DNA from: Stemphylium vesicarium
Taxonomy: Eukaryota > Ascomycota > Dothideomycetes > Pleosporales > Pleosporaceae
NCBI GenBank assembly: GCA_004380135.1
Contig: QXCR01000026.1
Span: 62,001 to 126,000 of the forward strand
Length of the DNA: 64,000 bases
Direction: 5' to 3'
Shown: positions 54,215 through 64,000 of the stretch, one piece after another
Layout: the number at the start of each line of letters is the position of its first letter
How positions within the stretch are numbered: the stretch's first letter is position 1
Notes under the pieces: generated by a model
The model's input: only the letters and a program-made list of their open reading frames with translations
What the model was told of the DNA's origin: nothing
The model's database searches: none
Made by a program: the position numbers and the translations under genes

Positions 54215-56371
54215 CTAAGTACCTAGTCCCGCATTCCTTCCCTCAAGTGCACTTAGCAAACTGTCTCGGAAGGCTCTATTGGGCTCGGGGTGTGCTTTAG
54301 CCTTTTCCTCATTTTCTTTGGCTTGAGCGCGCTCGTGCTCTTCTACTTCGTGGCTATGGGTTGTCTCTTCGTAGTGCACTTTTTCTGCCTTGGGATTGGC
54401 ATGCTCGTCTTCTTGATGTGTCGGGGCTACACTGCGTAGCTTCTTGCCACTTTGAATAGATACAAGTAGCGCTGCTCTCATGCTATTTGCTAGAGGCTGC
54501 GTTCCCAGTGGTGGCGGTGGTGGCGGATGAGGGGGCACAGGGGCTGGTCCAGGTCCAGGTCCAGGTCTAGGTCCAGGAGGAGGTGGCGGTGCATGTGACA
54601 TGATTGTGGAAGAGGCCCCAGATGTAGCTTCTCGCACTTCTGAAGCGCAAGCGCCAACGGGAGACTGAGGCCTGCTCTGGACTTGAGATTTGCAATCGCC
54701 CGACCCTGGAGGTCCTGAAGCGTTCTGATAGTAACTCGTCGCCGCTCCAGACTGAGACTTGTCGTCTTCACTCCGCACAAGAGGCTCTCGAGGTGATGAG
54801 GCATCGTCCTCATAAGATGCTGTAGCTCTTTCCGACTGTTCTCTTTCCCATTGGGGATACTCAGGAGCGGGTGGGGGTGGGGAGCTGGAATGTTCTGGTG
54901 ATTGTTGTTTTCGAGGAGCTTGAGATGGTTCCTCTCGACGACTTTCGACAGATGTGGGAGCTTGAATGTGTATCTTGGGAGTTGATAGATTTAGATTGGG
55001 CTTTGGCGTTTCGCCTCTTTCCTTTTGTCTGCTCTCTTGATTGCTCCGTCGGCGTTCGTTTCGATCTCGAGAGAGTCGCTCCTGTGCTTTGTTTTCTAGA
55101 TTTTTAGGGTCCTGTCCTTCTCCTCTTTTCCGCTCACGATCGCGTTGGGCTTCATCCCTTGACTGCTTCTTCTGGACGTGGCGAGTATCCCCTCCCCTAT
55201 CTCTTCTTTGGGTATTGGCTTGCTTACCTTGATCAGCTTTCGCACCCGTTCTCTTTTTCCTGGCTTCATCAAGCGCCTTCTCGATGAACCCCCTCGTTCT
55301 ATGGCCACCGTCATGCTCGGCTTTAATGTGCTTGTACGTGTTCATGAAGTGATCACCAAGCCCAAGGGCAATTCCTACTTTGGCCTTATATTTTGGCAGG
55401 CTTCCAAATAGAGTTCCATTGGGGTCCTTTTGTTGCCGCGTCGGAGAGCGAGACTTGCCTATCCGTCCAGGGCGCTTATTTGACCACTGTTGGCGAGATT
55501 TCGATCGCTCGTCACGATGATGAGAATGATGTGGTGTTTGAGCTCTCTTTCGTCCAGGATCGGGACTCCTTGTACGCTGGCGGGACCGAGATCGCGCCCT
55601 CGAACGATCTTGTGATGATTTGCGAGCAGACCGATGAGGCGTCGGTGCTCTTCTGCCAGAACCAGTATTTTCCCTGTGTTCCCTCGATCGCGATGGAGAG
55701 CGAGATTGACGACGTAGATCTCGCCATGAGGTTTGATAATCACTGGCACCGCTTGTGGGACGTTGCTGTTCCCTACGCGTTTGTGCACTAGAATCTCCAT
55801 GGCCATCGTGTACTGTGTTTGCTGGGCCTGTACCTCCGCTCATTTGGTATTGAGTGTCATCTTGCGATCCGCCTTCGGTGACCGGGTCACGAATATTATT
55901 TTTCCTATCTCGTTGACAAGACCTTGACCGTTTGTTTCTGGACCTGGATCTGCCGCGCTTCTCCTTGCGGGATTCGTCGCCATGTCTGTGTCTGGAGAGA
56001 GATCGATGCCGGCCAGTAGAGTTATCGCGGTGTCGTCCCCGCTCTCTTCCAGGGGACCTGCTATGGTGTCGATGCCGACGTCTTTCACTTGACCCATCGT
56101 CCCTCTTACTATGCTTGTGGTTTTGATGCCGACGATGCCTATCATTCCTGTTCTTATCCATTCCCACTCCCCTCCTATGCCGACTTTTTCCCTTCCCCTT
56201 CCCCCTCCCCTCTTCTTTCCTCTTCTTATCCTCCTGAAAACTTCGATAAAGCTTCACGCCCTCGACCACAGCTTCAATAACAAGTTTCGGGGTACTCTTC
56301 TCGTGTCGTTCGGAGAGAATGTTCTGAACTTTATCCTGGATTTCTTTACGGTACTCGTCGTTGTCAGGCAT
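54215..56371 (-). CDS. RS-rich protein with polyproline and WH2 (actin-binding) motif
   Basis: Single exon, 718 residues from the ATG at 56371 (the frame is open slightly upstream without ATG). Residues 1-60 are a predicted helix (RKEIQDKVQNILSERHEKST; LVIEAVVEGVKLYRSFQED). About 60-480 is highly basic and disordered with many Arg-Ser, His-Arg and Lys-Arg dipeptides, like SR proteins. A helical island (GIALGLGDHFMNTYKHIK) lies near residue 340. Then an acidic/Ser-rich stretch and a polyproline run (PPPPPGPRPGPGPG; HPPPPPPLG), immediately followed by SMRAALLVSIQSGKKLRSV, which matches the WH2 consensus (helix LLxxIQxG then LKKV-like). A second similar piece, RDSLLSALEGRNAGLG, closes the protein. 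Polyproline plus WH2 is the layout of verprolin/WIP and WASP proteins. I do not recognise the full protein; an actin-linked role is inference. Confidence 0.68.
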   Translation of the reverse strand: MPDNDEYRKEIQDKVQNILSERHEKSTPKLVIEAVVEGVKLYRSFQEDKKRKEEGRGKGKGKSRHRRGVGMDKNRNDRHRRHQNHKHSKRDDGSSERRRHRHHSRSPGRERGRHRDNSTGRHRSLSRHRHGDESRKEKRGRSRSRNKRSRSCQRDRKNNIRDPVTEGGSQDDTQYQMSGGTGPANTVHDGHGDSSAQTRREQQRPTSGASDYQTSWRDLRRQSRSPSRSREHRENTGSGRRAPTPHRSARKSSQDRSRARSRSRQRTRSPDPGRKRAQTPHHSHHRDERSKSRQQWSNKRPGRIGKSRSPTRQQKDPNGTLFGSLPKYKAKVGIALGLGDHFMNTYKHIKAEHDGGHRTRGFIEKALDEARKKRTGAKADQGKQANTQRRDRGGDTRHVQKKQSRDEAQRDRERKRGEGQDPKNLENKAQERLSRDRNERRRSNQESRQKERGETPKPNLNLSTPKIHIQAPTSVESRREEPSQAPRKQQSPEHSSSPPPPAPEYPQWEREQSERATASYEDDASSPREPLVRSEDDKSQSGAATSYYQNASGPPGSGDCKSQVQSRPQSPVGACASEVREATSGASSTIMSHAPPPPPGPRPGPGPGPAPVPPHPPPPPPLGTQPLANSMRAALLVSIQSGKKLRSVAPTHQEDEHANPKAEKVHYEETTHSHEVEEHERAQAKENEEKAKAHPEPNRAFRDSLLSALEGRNAGLGT

Positions 56372-57027
56372 CGGGGATGCGTAATGCGGGACCAAGAAAA
56401 CATGGTTACTGATTAGAGATTGACGTTATAAGCCTGTCAGATGTGAAGTGCGGTTTGTGAATAGAGGTCATATGAGGAGCGCGTTGGTAGCAAGCGAAGG
56501 ACTTTTGGTCCTGCCAAACGGTGGAAATATGATGAGACTGCTGGACAGCGAACGCATCTCGAAGGTGTATTATGGAAAACTGTTGAAAATCGAAGTCGCC
56601 ATGATAGTGAAGGAAACAGACCGTATCGTGGTGTCCTGGGTACGATGCGTTCATGTGTCGAATGCAAGCGGGATTTTGAGTAACTTCTTGATGGTCACTG
56701 ACAGCCCTTCAGCAGAACGAAAGTGTCCGGACTTTTCAAAAACAGCGACGGGACAAATAAACGTCTGTTATTCGTAAACGGTGTGTTAAATGGATAAGAA
56801 GATTAAAAGGTCGTCATGGGGAACATGATTCGACGTCCAGCCCAACATGCGAGTAAAACCTAGGGCTTCGTGTATTCCCAAGGCTGAAGATGTAGAACGC
56901 CATTCGAATGCAGCCCGTGTGCTTCTAACCGTCTATTCCACGCTGACCCTATCCTACACCATTGACCAGAACCGCCTTGTTATTACAATCCGCTATCGTC
57001 ATATCTCTCTTTGTATATGTGCTGATG
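56372..57027. promoter_or_regulatory. Intergenic region between the WH2 gene (5') and PGA2 (3')
   Basis: 656 nt. A plus frame at 56448-56777 (109 codons) has no domain and is probably chance. Promoter of the WH2 gene expected here. Confidence 0.4.
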
Positions 57028-57318
57028 CTACTCTTTCTTCTTCGCTTCACCCTTGGTCACCCGGACGCCCTTGCCCCGGAAGTCGTTTGCGTCGGGCGCA
57101 TCGCTCTTCCCTAAGCCCAATTCTTCGGCCTCTCTATCCAGCTGTGCTTTCTGCTTCTTCGCGGCGGCGTTGAGCAGGTATGGACGAATGAGAAGGTATG
57201 CGCCTACGATGGCGACGATGCGGACCCAGCGCTGGGCAGACATTTCCTCCCAGGACTTGATCGAGTTGTTGATGAAGCGGTCCTTCCATTCGCCGACATT
57301 GTCGAGTATGTAGTCCAT
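57028..57318 (-). CDS. PGA2: Pga2-like ER trafficking protein
   Basis: Single exon, 96 residues. Yeast Pga2 is an essential ER protein whose loss impairs maturation of Gas1 and alkaline phosphatase. Seen here: an N-terminal amphipathic part (LDNVGEWKDRFINNSIKSW), one membrane segment (RIVAIVGAYLLIRPYLL, about residues 32-48) with the family-like GAYLL-RPYL, then a charged coiled-coil (AAAKKQKAQLDREAEELGLG) and a basic end (GEAKKKE). Short, single-TM, tail facing the cytosol. The call rests on the TM motif and size; confidence is moderate because the protein is small. Divergent from MHF1, starts 396 nt apart. Confidence 0.75.
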   Translation of the reverse strand: MDYILDNVGEWKDRFINNSIKSWEEMSAQRWVRIVAIVGAYLLIRPYLLNAAAKKQKAQLDREAEELGLGKSDAPDANDFRGKGVRVTKGEAKKKE

Positions 57319-57714
57319 ATTTGGTTTATAGGTGTGTATATTGGAACGCGATGCGTGTGCTGGATGGAGGATGGTGTGTGACTGAAGGCTTGGTTGTGGT
57401 TGCTGGATAGTGGGTGAAAGGCGCAGGTGGGTGGATTGGTGGACAGCGTAGAATGTGGGAGTCGCGAGAGATGTTCAAGGCAAAGACTTTTATCGTCGAG
57501 AAGTTGTTGCGCGACAATAAATCACTCAAAAGCGTTGACCAGATCAGTAAAGCGGCAGAACTATGGCAGAACTATGGGCGGTGACTACTTTCCCCAGCCA
57601 TGGCCGAGGCCCCGCTGTTAACCCGGCTGCCGCACTTGACGCGTCGCGTCACCCTGTCGCATTGCACGCATTGCAATCGAGTTGCAGTAGCACCGAATCT
57701 ATCAACTTTTGCAA
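57319..57714. promoter_or_regulatory. Shared divergent promoter of PGA2 and MHF1
   Basis: 396 nt between start codons. Contains a direct repeat GGCAGAACTATG (57552-57575, two units separated by one base). No factor sites are claimed. Confidence 0.5.
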
Positions 57715-58244
57715 ATGGCATCCAACGATGCCGCAGCTGAGCGTGAAGAGGTCAGATTGCTACTGACATGTTCACAGCTACGTATATATTGACACGTCTA
57801 CAGCGGCTCAAGTCAGCGCTCTGGTATTCAGTTGGCCAATTCATCGACGACAAGTCTCTAGAGAGCGACCTAAATGCGACACCGCAGTTCATCGGTGCCC
57901 TTACCGAGCTGGTGTATACTCAGATCGGTATGTCCTGACTTCTGGCCACCGCATCGCTATATCACACGATGGCTAACCCGGCTCCAGCAAATACCGCCCG
58001 AGACCTAGAGGTCTTCTCGAAACACGCCGGCCGCAAGACAATCAATCCAGACGATGTTCTCCTTCTCGGAAGGCGCAATGAGCAGCTACAAGCCATGCTC
58101 GAGAAGGAGTTAGAGGATATACGAGCAGCCGAAGGGAGACGAGCAGACGGACAACCAGTGGCTCGCGCACAACCAGCTGCAGCAGGAAAGAAACGAGGAA
58201 GGCCGGCTGGCACTGGAACTGGGAAGGGAAAAGCAAAGGCGTGA
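57715..58244 (+). CDS. MHF1: Histone-fold protein Mhf1 / CENP-S
   Basis: Three exons, 57715-57750, 57804-57927 and 57988-58244; 138 residues. Mhf1 pairs with Mhf2 (CENP-X); the tetramer binds branched DNA, supports the Fanconi-type helicase Mph1/FANCM at stalled forks, and joins CENP-T/W at kinetochores. The histone fold covers about residues 12-85: RLKSALWYSVGQFIDD (helix 1), ATPQFIGALTELVYTQIANTARDLEVFSKHAG (long helix 2, broken by intron 2), RKTINPDDVLLLGRRNEQL (loop and helix 3). The tail is Lys/Gly/Arg-rich (GKKRGRPAGTG), AT-hook-like, so probably DNA-binding. Exon 1 is only 36 nt, and was chosen because its ATG and splice site keep frame into helix 1. Confidence 0.9.
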
Positions 58245-58837
58245 TTAGGCCTGCTAGCGATAACTGCATCTTGTAGGCACTCTGGTTAGGCGTTTGGGAG
58301 TTTTGCTATGATACCCGTAAGCATGATTTAAAAAGGCTTAGATACTACGCTCGTTCCTAGTGTAGTTGCCAGTGATTGCACAAAGCCATCAATTGCTGAG
58401 ACCCTTACACATTGTACCAACAGCTAGTTTCGTGGCCCGAAAGCCAGTCCAGGACCCCGCGTCTAGACCCTGCATCCGTGGAAAGCGCCGGCGGGCCAAT
58501 CCTTTGTGCTTACAGCCGCCTTTTCTAAACCTGCGACCTTCCATCATTTCTCTTCTTCACCACTACACCAACAAGAAGCATGTTTTACACAGAGGTGAGC
58601 AGGCATTTGGAGCAAATGGCTGCAACGAAACAAATGTCTTCTTGCCGTTTTCGGACTGATTGAACACGTCTTTGTCCGAGTACGCCACACTATTCCACTA
58701 CAGACGGTGAGTGGCTTTGTCTTGATCGCACGTACAAAGGTAGGCGACTCTCGCGTTTCTAATCTAACGTCTTATTCCTTATAATAACTCATCCCGAGAG
58801 GCTGATCCTCTTTTCAACTGCACTTGTCATCTCCTCT
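58245..58837. other. Intergenic region between MHF1 and the single-TM unknown
   Basis: 593 nt with the leader of the gene at 58838. Nothing else supported. Confidence 0.4.
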
Positions 58838-59587
58838 ATGACATCGGCTCCCAACACAATGACCCAAAAGCGAGCACCATCGATAGACCTGACGTCGATT
58901 AAAATGGAAGATATGGTGTCACCTGCTCCGAAATACGGCTCTACTTTCTATTCCCAATATGAGGCGATTGTGCCTCAATACGCCGGATTTACTTCAACCC
59001 CCAAGAGCGGTGTATCGAACAACCCATACCATCAACCCATGAAGTATGAGCCACCTACTTCAACGCCTCAACCACGAGACAAGATTCCGCTGGACGTTGG
59101 AGAAGAGGCCCAGGTCAAACCTGACTATCAAGACTCAAATCATCCCCATTTCGCAAGGCCGATTGGACCAGACTTTCCAATGGCACTTCCTGCGCGGAGT
59201 CGGATGCCTCGAAAACGCATCCTTGTGCCATGGGTGCTATTCATAATCTTCTTCCTCATAACCGCCTGGTATACATCAATCTTGCTTGGCGCACGGTTCT
59301 TGTCGATCGTTCGGCCATTACCATCGACTCCTGCTGCACAAGCCATCAACATCTACATCAACGGAGAATTAGTACAGGGGACTGTGTCATTGCCAACAAG
59401 ATCCTTTGCCGCCCCGACAGGCACTGTGACTTCCGTCATGCAGGCACCGAGCCCAACGAAGTCTCTACCTGGCGGCAACAATGGAATACCTGATATAGGC
59501 AATGATCTGGGGAGAGTGTCTACTGATGTGGGGAGCCGCATCGTATCGGCGCCTACGGGTTTCGTAACAAGCACGAGGATTCCTTGA
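58838..59587 (+). CDS. Unknown single-pass membrane protein
   Basis: Single exon, 249 residues. Residues 1-125 are Pro/Ser/Thr/Tyr-rich and probably disordered (TSTPKSGVSNNPYHQPMKYE). A basic stop-transfer flank (RSRMPRKR) precedes one membrane segment (ILVPWVLFIIFFLITAWYT, about residues 127-145). The C-terminal part contains NIYINGELVQGTVSLPTRS and Ser/Thr/Gly-rich low complexity. No signal peptide, so the N-terminus is probably cytosolic. No enzyme motif. I do not know a family. Positive-inside rule and a clean TM support a real protein. Confidence 0.6.
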   Translation: MTSAPNTMTQKRAPSIDLTSIKMEDMVSPAPKYGSTFYSQYEAIVPQYAGFTSTPKSGVSNNPYHQPMKYEPPTSTPQPRDKIPLDVGEEAQVKPDYQDSNHPHFARPIGPDFPMALPARSRMPRKRILVPWVLFIIFFLITAWYTSILLGARFLSIVRPLPSTPAAQAINIYINGELVQGTVSLPTRSFAAPTGTVTSVMQAPSPTKSLPGGNNGIPDIGNDLGRVSTDVGSRIVSAPTGFVTSTRIP

Positions 59588-60440
59588 GGAAACTTTTTTG
59601 TTCCATGCTGCCCCACCCTAGGCGCTGGCACAGCGCGTCATGCAGTGCAGCCTCATCAAAGGATGTAGATCGTAAATATACGTTCGAAATGGACAGAATT
59701 CATGGGAGACGTACATGTGTCCCTAGGTACACGCCTCTGTTTGCTGCCGGTTCCGATGCCGCTTACTGGAATCTTGCCCTTGAATTCTTCCGCCTTGTCT
59801 CGAATTTTGGCTATACGCATACGAGGCTCGGTCACGATGATCCCGAAATCTGCAGGTTCATGGCGAGTCGCTCCAGGAACCGCTCGTCGCAGTCGTTTTG
59901 AAACAAGGACGGTGGCGCGCGTGAAACGGCTTCGCTAACCGGTTATAGCGAGTTCAGAAACACTCGCTTCTCCACCACGACCTGCACCCAATCTCGGATA
60001 CCGCTGTCGCATGATCATGCATCGCGGCTTTACCGCATAGAGTAAAACTAGTCCTTCATGTAGATGCAGTGCTGGCGTGTCGAGACTTGGCTACTGTCAA
60101 AACGATGTAGTTCCCGCATCCAGTGGCTGGGATAGCGCGAACGGCTGTCACGAAGGATTCATGGCGGTTCACCCTGATCTTCGGAAACATTTCGTCTTGT
60201 TCAGGCGCCTGGATCAAGCAGAAGGATCTGCAATGGAGGTTTAAAAGCGCTGGACCGCCATCTCTCCTTGACCATTCATCATTCCAACGGGCCAGTCCTT
60301 TCTTTGAACACATTCATTCGATTTTTTCTACCACATTCATTCTCTACTTTACATTCATTTCGTGATCAGGCATCACTAGCACATACTTGCAAATCAAGCA
60401 CTGTACATACTACACCTACCACACACCCACATACTTCAAG
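59588..60440. promoter_or_regulatory. Promoter region of the AA9 LPMO gene
   Basis: 853 nt. Short frames only. The leader before 60441 is CA-rich (ACACCTACCACACACCCACATACTTCAAG), as in highly expressed fungal genes. Confidence 0.45.
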
Positions 60441-61544
60441 ATGTTTACCAAGGCCGTCTTCACCAGCGCTCTCCTCTCTGCCGTCTCGGCTCACCAGAAC
60501 CTTCACCAGCTCTGGGTCAACGATGTCACCCCCGGCTACCAGGTCGGCATCCGGATGCCACCCTCCAACAGCCCCGTCACCGACGTGACCAGCGATGACA
60601 TTGTCTGCAACGTCAACGGCGCCAAGGTTCCATCTGGCGTTGAGACCGTAGAGGCCAGCGAGGGAGACACAATCAAGGTGCAGTGGGACCAATCTGGTCA
60701 CCCGGGCCCTATCACGCACATGCTTTACGGACCCGTCGACGATGCTTCCCAAGCCACTGGTATCGGTGCTGGATGGTTCAAGATTGACGAGTTGGACTAC
60801 GTCGATGGAAAGTGGGCCAACGAGATCATGGGCGCTAACAACATGACGCGCGAGTTTGCTCTGCCTACTGGCCTTGCCAGCGGCGAGTACTTGCTCCGTT
60901 CGGAGATGCTCGCGCTTCACGGTGCTCAAACCGTTGGCGGTGCCCAGTTCTACATTGGCTGCGCTCAACTCAAGATCACTGGCACCGGCAGCGAGGGATC
61001 ATGCACACCTACCATTGAGCTTCCCGGTGCTTACAAGGCTGAGGACAAGAACATCTACATCCCCGATGTTTACAACGGCTTCGATGCCACCACCTACTCG
61101 GCCCCTGGTGGTGAGATGGCTACCTGCGGCGGTGCCGGTGGTGCCGCTCCTCCTGCTGCCGCCAACTCAACCGTTGCCGCTCCTACTGCCGCTAAGCCGA
61201 CTTCTACCCCCGTAGTCATCTCGTCTGCCGCTGCTGTCTCAACTGCCTCCGCCGTCGTTGCTGAGACCAGCTCTGCTGCTCTCCCCACTCTCGCACCTGC
61301 TCGCCCCGTCAACAACGGTACTGCCCCCTCGGCCTCGCCCGTCGCTCCCACCACTTTCGCCACTCTCCTCCGCCCCTCTTCCGGCATTGCAGCCCCCACC
61401 GGTGCTGTCCCCACTGGTTCTGCTGGCGCTGCTAAGCTTTACTTCCAGTGCGGTGGCCAGGGCTTCACTGGCCCAACCACCTGCGAGGGCACTGCCAAGT
61501 GCGTCAAGCAGAACGACTTCTACTCTCAGTGCCTTGAGAACTAG
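60441..61544 (+). CDS. AA9 lytic polysaccharide monooxygenase with CBM1
   Basis: Single exon, 367 residues from the ATG at 60441 (the frame is open upstream to 60387, but this start gives a proper signal peptide, MFTKAVFTSALLSAVSA). Cleavage after Ala17 leaves His18 as the first residue, the histidine brace of copper monooxygenases. The second brace His is in GHPGPITH (about residue 91) and the axial Tyr in GAQFYIGCAQLKI (about 173). After the catalytic domain comes a long Ala/Ser/Thr/Pro linker (about 235-330) and a C-terminal CBM1 (YFQCGGQGFTGPTTCEG...YSQCLEN) with four spaced Cys. Secreted enzyme that oxidatively cleaves cellulose or related beta-glucans, aiding cellulases. Probably under cellulose/carbon control; no CreA or XlnR site was assigned. 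A (TA)n microsatellite lies in its 3' region (61667-61683). Confidence 0.95.
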   Translation: MFTKAVFTSALLSAVSAHQNLHQLWVNDVTPGYQVGIRMPPSNSPVTDVTSDDIVCNVNGAKVPSGVETVEASEGDTIKVQWDQSGHPGPITHMLYGPVDDASQATGIGAGWFKIDELDYVDGKWANEIMGANNMTREFALPTGLASGEYLLRSEMLALHGAQTVGGAQFYIGCAQLKITGTGSEGSCTPTIELPGAYKAEDKNIYIPDVYNGFDATTYSAPGGEMATCGGAGGAAPPAAANSTVAAPTAAKPTSTPVVISSAAAVSTASAVVAETSSAALPTLAPARPVNNGTAPSASPVAPTTFATLLRPSSGIAAPTGAVPTGSAGAAKLYFQCGGQGFTGPTTCEGTAKCVKQNDFYSQCLEN

Positions 61545-62692
61545 AAAAACTAGGGTCTGATAATGGTTGTAGGACGTAATGGGGAAGGGGACGGAAGCCA
61601 ACTGCAAGTGGAGAAGAAGAAGAGCGGCAGAGATGGAGACGATAAACCTTCTTGATGTTCATGTACATATATATATATATATACCTTGACTTGCATTTCT
61701 AAATTATACATTACTTTGTTCAAATACTCTGGTCCCAGAAAAAGATGCGATGACGTGGTCGAGTGAAACGCGTGTGCATTACGCAACAAACATGGAGGCT
61801 TGACGGGTAAATCTACTCGCGCTGGCACTGGGCTGGTGGCAGCGTAGATGCTAGCAAGCAGGTGGGCTGGCTGAGAAAGACAAAAGGAAACATACCAAGC
61901 AAGCCTTTTGACTTGGACATGGGGTAGCGACAAGCCGCGCGTGGTTGCTCTGAAGAGGAAGGGGCGCGTTTGGCTGCAGACTGAATAGGAAGGAACAAAG
62001 GAGATGGGCATGTCTTGATGCTGGCTACGTGTAAAAGGAAGCACAGGCACCAGATAAAGATCAATGACCGCCGCGAGACTCGACATTTGACAGGCGAGAC
62101 GGGTGCCGAACTGGTTGTCGCGTGTGAGGATCGATGTAAGCCTCGATTCGTAGACGGTGCGGCAACCAATAGGCGGCAGTCTTAGCCTATGTTTCAGGTT
62201 AACCTTAACTCTCGCGGCTCATGGTGGGCTGTTTTGTACCACCCCATCGGCCATTTGGACAGCTGGCCTTGGATGGCGCCTGCATGTGCAGCGCGAGGGT
62301 GCACTCGTCATCAAAATTTCCAACATGCGCAGATTCACGGAATTCCGCTCCATCGCTCCATCGTGAGCCAATTGCTAGGGATAGGTGGGGCCTAAAAGTA
62401 GAACAGCGTTGTGGCTCCTCTGTGGCTTCCCCGAAGTCCTAGGCCGCGGCCAGGGTCGAGCTCCACTCTCTAATTCACCACCCACGTCGCTGTCCCGCTC
62501 CTAACTCTCCATCCTCTGCCAACAACCGCCGCTGAGCCCCGACTTCCTCCTCGACGCCCGCGAACCATAGTACTTTTTAATCTCTATTCTGTACGCCTGC
62601 TCAACCACAAACTTAGCCTGCCCCGCCTCGAGTTGCCTTTCAAGATACCCTCCACTAGCCCTCAACAGCCCACACCGCCGACCCTTGCAAAC
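61545..62692. other. Intergenic region between the LPMO and Gyp5-like genes
   Basis: About 1.15 kb; holds a (TA)n microsatellite at 61667-61683. Minus-strand frames (61550-62169) are low-complexity and overlap each other. No gene supported. The right 200 nt are the CT-rich leader of the next gene. Confidence 0.45.
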
Positions 62693-64000
62693 ATGGACGA
62701 GAAACCGGAGAGGCCCATGAGCTCGCATAGTTCTGACAAGGACGCGGTAAGCATCGACTTTCTCTTTGTGCGGTAGTAGACACGGGTGCCCACAGTGCAA
62801 GTTTGCTAACGGACATGCGGCGGTGTAGGACAGTTTCGAAGACGCAGAGGAAAGCTCCCCTCGCCCAGACTCACAGGCCGAGCGCTCACAGGCCGAGCGC
62901 TCACAGTCACGGTCACGGTCGCTACTACAACGGGAAGAGTCTTCGTCATCGACCGTACAAGAAGGCAGGGCCGACTCGCCTGCACCTGCAGTACCAAAGG
63001 TACCCAAGGACAACAAGGAAAGCAGCGACGAGGATGATGATGATGATGATGAGGACGAGGATGAGGATGATGACACAGACGACTCGGACAGCGAGCCCGA
63101 ACCTACACAAAAGACAGACAAGCCCAGCGAAGATGCACCGGCCGCAAAGTCGCCCCTACTCACTGCACACCGAGTATCAGTAACATCGGACATGGACACC
63201 GTATCGCTGGACAGTGGTGAGTATACCCTCTCCGTTTGCAGCCAGCATAACTGTGTGTGAATGGTGGCCGGTTTGCGTATCAACAGAATACCTGCCCACA
63301 TCTCTCTACCATTTCTGCCACCTCGTACTTTCTACGCGTATGCCAGCGCACAGATCTTGACTCTTGAGGCTGACCCACTGCAGACGGCGCAAAAGCACCC
63401 GCCTCTCTGCCAAAAGTCCCCCCGCGAGACTCCCAAGATTCCACGACCGCACTACAGGGCCTCTCTGGAAGAATGTCCCCTGTCAAATTTCCTCCTCCCC
63501 CAGCCCCACCAGCAGCACAAGAAAAGCCTGCGCCCGCGCCCGCACCCGCACCAGCATCGAGAAAACTCACTGGACCCTTCGCCTGGCTATCGCGGAATAG
63601 CTCCAGCAAGAAGCCCGAGTCTCCACCAGCATCCACAACCACAGATTCACGACGGAATACGGGGGCTTCTATTGCAACCATTGGCAGCAATCCGGAACTC
63701 ACTCTGAGCAGGATCGAAGATGAGGGCGAGATGGGCTCGAACCACCGATCGAGCCAAGGCAGCCTTCGGGACCGTTTCAAATTCCTGCGAATGAGGGAAG
63801 AGGCTGGCATCACAATGACCGATGAAACTACCACAAACGGCAGCCCAGGTGCGGCGACGGCTACGGCTCGACCGACTAGTGTCGGCATCGTCAGTCCAAC
63901 TGGAGTCGCTGAGGAGGAACCAGGAAGCCCTCCCGCGCTTGTGAAACAACCCACGATCAACCCAAAGCTAGCCCCTGGAACTGCGTCTGGATTCGCCGCT
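62693..64000 (+). CDS. Probable TBC-domain Rab GAP (Gyp5-like), N-terminal part, runs off the edge
   Basis: Three exons visible, 62693-62746, 62829-63216 and 63384 onward, open to the window end (353 codons, incomplete). The visible part is the disordered N-terminus: DEKPERPMSSHSSDKDA, an AERSQ repeat in tandem (15-nt duplication near 62873-62902), a strongly acidic run (DEDDDDDDEDEDEDD, about residues 112-126), then a Pro/Ala-rich stretch (PPPPAPPAAQEKPAPAPA) and GSLRDRFKFLRMREEAGI. The last motif, with the later NPKLAPGTASGFAA, is what I recall just before the TBC domain of fungal Gyp5-type proteins, which stimulate GTP hydrolysis by Sec4/Ypt1 in exocytosis. The TBC domain itself is not in the window, so the name is tentative. 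Confidence 0.55.

Overview
The window is nuclear DNA of a filamentous ascomycete. Evidence: short introns (about 45-270 nt) with GT..AG ends and CTAAC/CTGAC-type branch sites; fungal families (alpha-aminoadipate reductase, fused ARG5,6, GH76 Dfg5/Dcw1, AA9 LPMO with CBM1, Rmt2, Pga2); and relics of fungal NACHT-C2H2, dynamin-like and F-box families. The style fits Dothideomycetes/Pleosporales, but that placement is inference. I see no complete transposon, rRNA, convincing tRNA or CRISPR.

Layout. Left end, 1-6.6 kb: gene-poor and relic-rich, with one intact small cysteine-rich secreted protein gene (effector-like), a decayed dynamin-like GTPase gene and a decayed NACHT-C2H2 (NLR-like) gene that appears to carry a small AT-rich insertion. 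6.6-13.3 kb: ureG, a two-exon Cys-rich unknown, weak ORFs and a membrane protein. 14.9-23.6 kb: LYS2-type reductase divergent from a type II membrane glycosyltransferase-like protein, then a CorA-like membrane protein. 24.7-25.7 kb: a decayed F-box-like gene. 27.1-38.3 kb: RBR ubiquitin ligase with an RRM-like tail, Rmt2 methyltransferase, GH76 cell-wall mannosidase, Snc1-type v-SNARE and ARG5,6. 39.7-47.6 kb: a small unknown, GatC-like subunit, SEC17, FAS1 protein and glutamate decarboxylase. 49.6-64 kb: cryptochrome DASH, a conserved ER/secretory protein, a WH2/polyproline/RS-rich protein, PGA2, MHF1/CENP-S, a single-TM unknown, AA9 LPMO-CBM1, and the 5' part of a probable Gyp5-like Rab GAP running off the right edge.

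There is no operon-like organisation. Most intact genes are housekeeping: lysine and arginine synthesis, GABA entry, urease maturation, vesicle fusion (Snc1 and Sec17 act in the same SNARE cycle), secretory quality (Pga2) and the cell wall (GH76, FAS1). Several pairs are divergent with short shared promoters (LYS2/GT-like, GatC/SEC17, PGA2/MHF1). The most unusual items are the relic cluster at the left end, the RBR-RRM-like architecture, the WH2 protein with an RS-rich body, and a 22-bp-phased motif triplet upstream of the glutamate decarboxylase gene. Exon structures below were worked out by hand from reading frames and splice signals; functions rest on remembered family motifs, not on database searches.
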